Source: Paenibacillus hemerocallicola
GTDB lineage: Bacteria > Bacillota > Bacilli > Paenibacillales > NBRC-103111
DNA length: 48,044 nucleotides
Assembly: GCF_006265175.1 (NCBI RefSeq)
Contig: NZ_VDCQ01000065.1
Span: forward strand, 1 to 48,044
Direction: 5' to 3'
The notes beneath the pieces are model-generated. The model was not told the origin of the DNA. It saw only the letters and a list, made by a program, of their open reading frames with translations, and did no database searches. Made by a program: the position numbers and the translations under genes. Shown piece by piece: positions 42,263-48,044 of the stretch (within the stretch, counting starts at the first letter, position 1; each line of letters opens with the position of its first letter).

Positions 42263-43645
42263 TTGAAAGAAAAGGCCGCTTTTCTGAAGTGCCTCTTGTT
42301 TTTGCTGACGTTGACACCCTTGCTGGGGGCTTGTAACGGAAAACCGCATACCGTAGCGGAAGGAAACGGTTCACAAACCGAACAGGCAGATGCCGACAAC
42401 GGCTCCCGAACATCCCCGGATTCTCCCGGCCCCAAAAACGAAAAAGGGGATCCTGTGGAAATCGTGTTTTACACCAATAACGGCGACTCCGAAGCAAGCT
42501 TTGATTATCGGTATGGTGACCTGATTCGTCAGAAGTTTCCTGACTATTCCATCAAGTATATCACGAGAACGCAAGGAACCAACCTGGATGAATTGCTTGC
42601 CAACAAAACGCGGTTTGATATTTTCTTCCAGTCGATCGGCAATTTCGAGGAATGGGCTTTTCCTTACGGCATTGAATACGACATGTCTGAGCTGATCAAC
42701 AAGCATCAGGTCGATCTGAAACGTTTTGAGCCGACGATCATCGAAGCGATGAGGCAGGCTTCGGGAGGCAAACTATTCGGGCTCCCGGTACAAACGAATA
42801 ATCTGGTTTTGTATTACAACAAGGATATATTCGATAAATTTGGGGTTGAATACCCGAAAGACGGCATGACGTGGGAAGAGATGGTCAAGCTGTCGCTTCG
42901 GCTTTCTCGCAACGACGGCAACCGACAGTATTTGGGATTTGTTCATTCTCCGTCACACACGATTCGCATGAACCCGATGTCGATCCCCAATATCGATGCC
43001 AAAACAGACAAACCAACCATTTATAAAGATGAGCGCTGGAAAACGTTCTACGAAACCTACTTCAAGAGTCCGACAACCGAGTCTGGTTATACGAATCTGT
43101 TGACCCAAACCGGAACTGTTCCTAACAATAATAATGCTTTTGTCAAAGATCAAAACGCTGCCATGATGATGTACCTGTCGAGTCTGATCTATGTATGGGA
43201 AGAACAACTGAAAGCAGTAAACTGGGATATCGTCTCCCTGCCCACGGTTAAACCCGGGATTGGCTCGCAATCGTACCCGTCTTATTTCGGGATTACGAAG
43301 ATGGCCAAACAGAAAGACGCTGCGATGGAAGTGCTCAAGTTTATGGTTTCCGACGAATTCCAATCCAGTCTGGCGCGCAAAGGCATTATGCCCGTCCTGA
43401 ACAAGGAACAAGTCAAACGGGAGTTTGGCAAGGAGTCTCCTTACCGGGACCGGAATATGAAAGCTGTATTTTACAATGATTTCGCACCGATTCCGGAAAG
43501 AACGCCTTATGATGCCAAGATCGTAAACACGTACAGTACTTTCTTCACACAAACAAATGTAGGAAAACTGGACATCAACAGCGCTTTGCTGCAAGCGGAG
43601 GATCAAGCGAACATCGCGATCGAGGAATACAAAAAGAATCAATAG
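42263..43645 (+). CDS. ABC sugar-binding lipoprotein (SBP 3)
   Basis: A 460-residue binding protein with lipobox LLGAC (Cys 24) and an acidic linker. Long stretches match SBP 1 with few changes: VEIVFYTNNGDSE, KFPDYSIKYIT, TRFDIFFQSIGNFE, YDMSELI, YYNKDIFDKFGVEYPKDGMTWEEM, SHTIRMNPMSIPN and GIGSQSYPSYFGITKMAK. Probably an oligosaccharide receptor on the outer face of the membrane. TTG start with AAAAGGATGG upstream. Controlled by the cre box and the divergent AraC gene. No permease or ATPase gene adjoins it; the beta-helix gene follows after 23 nt. Confidence 0.9.
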   Translation: MKEKAAFLKCLLFLLTLTPLLGACNGKPHTVAEGNGSQTEQADADNGSRTSPDSPGPKNEKGDPVEIVFYTNNGDSEASFDYRYGDLIRQKFPDYSIKYITRTQGTNLDELLANKTRFDIFFQSIGNFEEWAFPYGIEYDMSELINKHQVDLKRFEPTIIEAMRQASGGKLFGLPVQTNNLVLYYNKDIFDKFGVEYPKDGMTWEEMVKLSLRLSRNDGNRQYLGFVHSPSHTIRMNPMSIPNIDAKTDKPTIYKDERWKTFYETYFKSPTTESGYTNLLTQTGTVPNNNNAFVKDQNAAMMMYLSSLIYVWEEQLKAVNWDIVSLPTVKPGIGSQSYPSYFGITKMAKQKDAAMEVLKFMVSDEFQSSLARKGIMPVLNKEQVKREFGKESPYRDRNMKAVFYNDFAPIPERTPYDAKIVNTYSTFFTQTNVGKLDINSALLQAEDQANIAIEEYKKNQ

Positions 43646-43668
43646 TCTTACATAGGGAGGCTGGTAGA

Positions 43669-46600
43669 ATGAAGGAATTTCGAAACAGAATCTTTCAAGC
43701 CGGATGTGTACTTCTGTTTGCATTCGTGGTCGTCATGCTGGCAAGCATGACAATCGCCGATACCCGGGAAGTCTACGCGGCTGGCAATACGTACTATGTC
43801 GCTCCCGCTGGCAACGATGCCAACCCGGGTACGGAAACGGCGCCATGGAAAACGCTTAAAAAGGCTGCGGCAACGCTACAGGCCGGCGATACCGCGATCT
43901 TTGAGGATGGCGTTTACGTGAGCACTCAGACCAGGTTTACGAATAACGGAGCGGAACATGCACCGATTACGATCAAAGCAAGGAATAAACAGAAGGCGAA
44001 ACTGTTATTTTCCAATTTGAATACAACATCCAAAATCGTGTTGACGAATAAGCAGTACATCTCCATCTTCGATTTTGAAATAACCCAGGAAGTCAGTGGA
44101 ACAACAAGCGGGGATGTATTCATCGACATGAGCGACTGCTCTCACTGTATCGTCAGCGGTAATTCCATTCACGGTGCCGGCGGCAAGGCTGTGCAAGCCT
44201 TAAAAGGCGAGCGGATTGAGGTGGTCGGCAACGAAATATACGATTTTGTCAACTTCGGCGTCGTTTTGGCGAATATCGATCGGCCAGTCATCGCAGACAA
44301 CGAGATTCGCGAGGTCAGTGCCGCCATTCTGGTGCCGGCAGGCACACGCAGCGCCCAAATCTCCAATAACCGCATACGTGCCATCGACAAATTGATGAGG
44401 AACGGCATTATTTTAGGCGGAAGTTATCCCCCTTCAGTAGCGTATGACACGTACGGGTACCAAGCTTATTATGCGGTTGCCTGGAACAACACCTTGGTTG
44501 CGGAACAGCCGGGGCTGATCGATACTGCGTTCGCGTTTATCGGGAGCGTGGACAGCGCTGTTTATCATAACATCGTCGTCGATGCCAAATACGGGGTCAG
44601 CTACTCCAATGGGGGCGGGGCGACAACAGGATGGGCGCCGGTCCCGACTTCTTCGACATTTGCCAACAATATTTTTTCGGGCTGCACCGGGAATGCCATT
44701 CACACGGTAAACCCGCCAATCGATTCTGCGCACGATTACAACTTGTACTACAACTGTGCGAATGCTCCGGTCGAGTCAAATGGGATCTACGGGGATCCGC
44801 TGCTGACTGATCCGTACCATGACTGGTATCTGCGGGAAGACAGCCCGGCTGCCGGTGCAGGAACTGCTCTGAACGTTACCGGTTTTTACGGTGAGACGCT
44901 GGACGTCGACCTGGATGCTAACGGGAATGTCCGAACAGCACCTGTGCATATGGGGATTTATGCAAATACAGTACCGAAGGTGGGAGAGATTTTGTTCACA
45001 GAGCAGTTTGAAAGTGGAGGCGGCGCTTGGACCGTGCAGACGGGAACAATGGGGATAGTAGAAGAAACACCGGGAGGCAATCGCGTATTTACCGACCCGA
45101 ATGCATCTTCAAGCAGCGGCATATCCCGCTCTTACGCAGGGTCTATGGGTTGGGTAAGTTATCGGATGGACACAAGGGTGAAGTTCGTTCAGTCTTATAA
45201 TCCGTCAGGCTGGTTATCGTTGTATGCCCGGTACACCGATGTCAATAACTATTACTTGTTGGAGATCCGTCCGGAGAAAGGCTACATCGGACTGAAAAAA
45301 AAGGTTGCCGGCGTCGTCACCCCGCTGGAGGAGAAGGAATGGCATCCGTCAATCGGGGAATGGACCGATGTACGTTTGGTTATAAATGGAACTGCCATTC
45401 AGGTTTACTTAAACGGCAAGCTGGAGTTGGCCGGGTCAGACGGGCAACTGCAGAACGGAGGAATTGCAGCAGCGCTTTACCAGTCGGATATACAGATCGA
45501 CGATATAAGTGTAGCGAAAATCGATGCGCCCGCGGGGGCGGGCGAACCCGATCCCGGCACCGTGCCGGGCGAGACATACTATGTTTCCCCGAGGGGCTCC
45601 GATATGAACCCCGGAACCGAAGATAAGCCGTGGAAGACGATGGCTAAAGCGGCCCGGCTGGCGCAGCGAGGGAACACGGTTATATTTGAGGACGGCGACT
45701 ATATCGAGTTTAGCCCGGCCGTTTTCAAGCAAGGCGGCACCGCAGACGAACGAATTGTATTCAAGGCACGCAACAAACATAAAGCGGTCATTCAGTTTCG
45801 GAATTTACCATCCCCCAAAGTTATCTTGACCGGCACTCCTTATATTACGCTGCAAGATTTTGAAATGACGCAAGATCAGCGGGGAACGAATACGTCTGAT
45901 ATTTTCATCCAGGTGCGAGAAGGGGCTAATCACGTTCATGTTATTGGCAATAAAATTCACAACGCTTTTGAAGAAGGGGTAAAAGGGTATCTCGTTTCCG
46001 ATTATTTGGTCGATGGAAACCTCATTTACGATATGGGTCACGAAGGCATCGATTTTGTCAACGTCCAATCCAGCACCATTCGAAACAATGAGATTTATGA
46101 CGTTGGACGCGTCGGGCTATTGGCCAAAGGCGGTTCGTCGGATATTGAGGTGTACAACAACTATGTCCATAACCATAACGTGAACATGGCGGAAGGAGCA
46201 ATTTACATGGGCGGATCTACCGGCCATGACTCGGCTCGCGATCCCAGCGTAAACGGTTACGAAGCCTGGAATATGGTCGTGTACAATAATGTCGTTGTGG
46301 CCGAAACACGGAACGGGATACCCAGTATCAACAACGGCATTGGCTTCGTGGGCTCAAAGGACAGCGCGGCTTACAACAATATTGTGATCGGCACAAGGAA
46401 CGGCATTTTCTTGTACAGCCCTCGAAGCACTCTGCCTCAGGTCGGTTGGGATTGGGACCCGGACAACTTAAATCCGGTGTTCATGAACAATATCATCATG
46501 AATACAACGGACAAGGCCGTCATCGCGGCTGGTACCAAGCAGCCGGTTAACTTGGTACACGACTATAACCTCTATTACAACAACACGAGCTTGCCTGCCG

Positions 46601-46818
46601 GGCAAGAACTGAACGGCGTATATGCAGATCCGGATTTTTCCGACTTGGCCGAAGGGAATTGGCATCTGGAAGCGGGAAGCCCAGCCATAGGTGCTGGCAA
46701 AGCCATCCCGGAGTTTGTGTTGATGGATGGACAGTCCATTGATATTTCATCCGATTACGATGGCAACTCGAGAGGAAACGTATGGGATATGGGGATCTAT
46801 AAGAGCGGGACGCATTAA
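43669..46818 (+). CDS. Secreted double right-handed beta-helix protein
   Basis: 1049 residues with a Sec signal peptide (about 1-38, ending VYAAG). Residues 41-435 form a parallel beta-helix opening TYYVAPAGNDANPGTETAPW; residues about 440-620 are a LamG-like beta sandwich (ILFTEQFESGGGAW..QIDDISVAK); residues 634-1049 are a second helix opening TYYVSPRGSDMNPGTEDKPW. Both helices share FEDG, KARNK, NNEI and a closing SPAAGAG/SPAIGAG segment, so one is a duplicate of the other. Such helices are found in pectate lyases (PL9-like) and related polysaccharide binders. No sortase motif. GGGAGG precedes the ATG. Confidence 0.8.
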   Translation: MKEFRNRIFQAGCVLLFAFVVVMLASMTIADTREVYAAGNTYYVAPAGNDANPGTETAPWKTLKKAAATLQAGDTAIFEDGVYVSTQTRFTNNGAEHAPITIKARNKQKAKLLFSNLNTTSKIVLTNKQYISIFDFEITQEVSGTTSGDVFIDMSDCSHCIVSGNSIHGAGGKAVQALKGERIEVVGNEIYDFVNFGVVLANIDRPVIADNEIREVSAAILVPAGTRSAQISNNRIRAIDKLMRNGIILGGSYPPSVAYDTYGYQAYYAVAWNNTLVAEQPGLIDTAFAFIGSVDSAVYHNIVVDAKYGVSYSNGGGATTGWAPVPTSSTFANNIFSGCTGNAIHTVNPPIDSAHDYNLYYNCANAPVESNGIYGDPLLTDPYHDWYLREDSPAAGAGTALNVTGFYGETLDVDLDANGNVRTAPVHMGIYANTVPKVGEILFTEQFESGGGAWTVQTGTMGIVEETPGGNRVFTDPNASSSSGISRSYAGSMGWVSYRMDTRVKFVQSYNPSGWLSLYARYTDVNNYYLLEIRPEKGYIGLKKKVAGVVTPLEEKEWHPSIGEWTDVRLVINGTAIQVYLNGKLELAGSDGQLQNGGIAAALYQSDIQIDDISVAKIDAPAGAGEPDPGTVPGETYYVSPRGSDMNPGTEDKPWKTMAKAARLAQRGNTVIFEDGDYIEFSPAVFKQGGTADERIVFKARNKHKAVIQFRNLPSPKVILTGTPYITLQDFEMTQDQRGTNTSDIFIQVREGANHVHVIGNKIHNAFEEGVKGYLVSDYLVDGNLIYDMGHEGIDFVNVQSSTIRNNEIYDVGRVGLLAKGGSSDIEVYNNYVHNHNVNMAEGAIYMGGSTGHDSARDPSVNGYEAWNMVVYNNVVVAETRNGIPSINNGIGFVGSKDSAAYNNIVIGTRNGIFLYSPRSTLPQVGWDWDPDNLNPVFMNNIIMNTTDKAVIAAGTKQPVNLVHDYNLYYNNTSLPAGQELNGVYADPDFSDLAEGNWHLEAGSPAIGAGKAIPEFVLMDGQSIDISSDYDGNSRGNVWDMGIYKSGTH

Positions 46819-46933
46819 TCACACATCCAACCAAGTTAATCGATCAGCGAATCGCCGCTTCTCGAATGCAACCCGAGCGCATGTTGAAGGATGCGGGGGT
46901 TAAACCAGAATAATAAAATGCGAGGGTGTCCAT

Positions 46934-48044
46934 ATGTTCAAACAGAGAGCAAGGTTGCTAATCCTTCTAGCAGGGACAGCCGCTATTGTTGGCGCTTGCA
47001 GCGGAGGGCCGATAGAGGAAGCCGATGTTCCTCAAACGGCTAAGGAAAATCCGGCGGAACGGGTTCCGTTAACGTTGGTGTCCATTTCCCCTCTAGAAGA
47101 GATGGAAGTGGTTTATTTGGAACCGCTGCGCAAAAAATACCCTCATCTCGATTTGCGGTACATTCAAACATCGAAGGCCGACGGCACGACGATTCCCGAA
47201 CTGCTGGCGGCCGGCGTCAAGTTCGATTTGTACACCAATTCGCGGGGAGGTTTCGAGGAGACGCTGCTCGATTACGATCTGAAGTATGACATGAGCGACT
47301 TGATCCGCAAACATAACGTCGATATCGGCCATCTGGAGCCGACGGCCATCGAATCGATGAGGCAGATGTTCGATGGAAAGCTTTACGGCCTGCCGGTCAA
47401 GATGAACAGCCTGCTGCTCTACTATAACAAGACGCTTTTCGATATGTTCGGAGTGTCCTACCCGAAAGACGGGATGTCATGGGCGGAAACGCTCGATTTG
47501 GCGAACAGAATGACACGTTTGGACGGCAGCGTGCAATATTACGGTATCGGCAGCCATGGAACGGGGGCGATGATCGGCTGGAATCCCTATTCTTTGCCCT
47601 TGGTGGACGGGACCAAGCGAACTCCGACGATTCATACAAGCGCGCAATGGCAGACACTGATCCAAACCGTAGTTTTAAATCCCGTATTTACGAAAGCATA
47701 CAAGGAAATAGGGAAAATACCGGATTGGTCATCGTTTAGCAAGGAGCGCAGCGTTGCCATGCTTTTGTACACGGCAGCCGCTCCGCTTGCACTGACGAAA
47801 GAGTTTTCGGCGCTCGATTGGGACATGGTTTCATATCCGGTTTTACCCGGCCTGACTGAAGTCGGCTCGCAAGTTTCTCCCAATTATTTCGGCATCACTT
47901 CGCTTTCGGAGCATAAAGAGGCGGCAATGGAAGCGATCAAGTTTTGGACCTCGCTCGAATTTTTTATCGAAAATTCGAAGGGCGGCACATTGATGGCTTC
48001 GAGAGCCAAGGAAGTGAGAGAGACGCTTGGATCGGAATCTCCTT
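46934..48044 (+). CDS. ABC sugar-binding lipoprotein (SBP 4), 3' end off window
   Basis: Open from ATG 46934 (after GAGGGTG) to the window end without a stop, at least 370 codons. Signal peptide MFKQRARLLILLAGTAAIVGAC with lipobox IVGAC (Cys 22). It shares YDMSDLIRKHNVDIGHLEPTA, LLLYYNKTLFDMFGVSYPKDGMSW and PNYFGITSLSEHKEAAMEAI with SBPs 1 and 3. Third binding protein of the CUT1 type in the 31.9-48 kb locus. It is 115 nt after the beta-helix gene. Confidence 0.88.
   Translation, partial: MFKQRARLLILLAGTAAIVGACSGGPIEEADVPQTAKENPAERVPLTLVSISPLEEMEVVYLEPLRKKYPHLDLRYIQTSKADGTTIPELLAAGVKFDLYTNSRGGFEETLLDYDLKYDMSDLIRKHNVDIGHLEPTAIESMRQMFDGKLYGLPVKMNSLLLYYNKTLFDMFGVSYPKDGMSWAETLDLANRMTRLDGSVQYYGIGSHGTGAMIGWNPYSLPLVDGTKRTPTIHTSAQWQTLIQTVVLNPVFTKAYKEIGKIPDWSSFSKERSVAMLLYTAAAPLALTKEFSALDWDMVSYPVLPGLTEVGSQVSPNYFGITSLSEHKEAAMEAIKFWTSLEFFIENSKGGTLMASRAKEVRETLGSESP

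Overview
The window looks like the chromosome of a Paenibacillus-type low-to-mid GC Firmicute (Paenibacillus, Cohnella or a close relative). Reasons: strong AAGGAGG-type ribosome sites, frequent TTG/GTG starts, a tRNA-Phe gene of Bacillus type, a CcpA cre box, a ZTP riboswitch in front of purC, and several CUT1-type sugar-binding lipoproteins next to AraC regulators and plant-polysaccharide enzymes. No rRNA, CRISPR array, complete transposase or intact phage gene is visible.

Layout. (1) 1-9.6 kb: the 3' part of tRNA-Phe, then a string of unrelated single genes: a P-loop kinase, a frameshifted PaiB-like gene, a cysteine-type sulfatase, an FAD amine oxidase, two small membrane proteins, a nucleotidyltransferase, and a quinone-oxidoreductase-like MDR protein divergent from an HxlR regulator. 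Almost every gap holds a copy of one composite intergenic repeat: a short CTAACGG..CGTTAG palindrome, often followed by a GC-rich terminator-like hairpin (GGCAGCCG..CGGCTGCC) and a second CTAACGGGCAG arm. (2) 9.8-17.2 kb: a polysaccharide island (AraC regulator, binding lipoprotein, GH78 alpha-L-rhamnosidase, Tat-exported beta-helix protein). It lacks the first repeat and is bounded on both sides by a different, roughly 78-bp palindromic element. (3) 17.3-31.9 kb: a second patchwork of small genes separated by the first repeat and rich in decayed genes (nitrilase, HD hydrolase, effector-binding domain, two 3' ends of the same tyrosine recombinase, P-type ATPase fragment). It also carries intact YcaQ-like, HIT, VanZ, Ldh, HAD and ZTP-riboswitch-purC genes, and an ArsR / micro-ORF / SRPBCC-hydrolase fusion / DUF1579-like / DUF998 operon. 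(4) 31.9-48 kb: a large carbohydrate locus with a binding lipoprotein divergent from aldose epimerase and a clan GH-A hydrolase, then an SDR, an enolase-superfamily sugar-acid dehydratase, a DUF6259 hydrolase and a GntR regulator, then an AraC gene divergent from binding lipoprotein, double beta-helix protein and a further binding lipoprotein that runs off the window. The first repeat is absent here too.

How the genes work together. The two polysaccharide loci look like a rhamnogalacturonan/pectin scavenging system: secreted beta-helix proteins act on the polymer, four related lipoproteins bind oligosaccharides, intracellular glycosidases (GH78, GH-A, DUF6259) trim them, and epimerase, SDR and a galactonate-dehydratase-like enzyme process the sugars. 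No ABC permease or ATPase gene is present, so the binding proteins must use membrane components encoded elsewhere. The patchwork regions resemble gene-by-gene insertion between copies of a repeat that also serves as terminator. That arrangement, with decayed recombinase ends inside it, is the least explained feature of the window.
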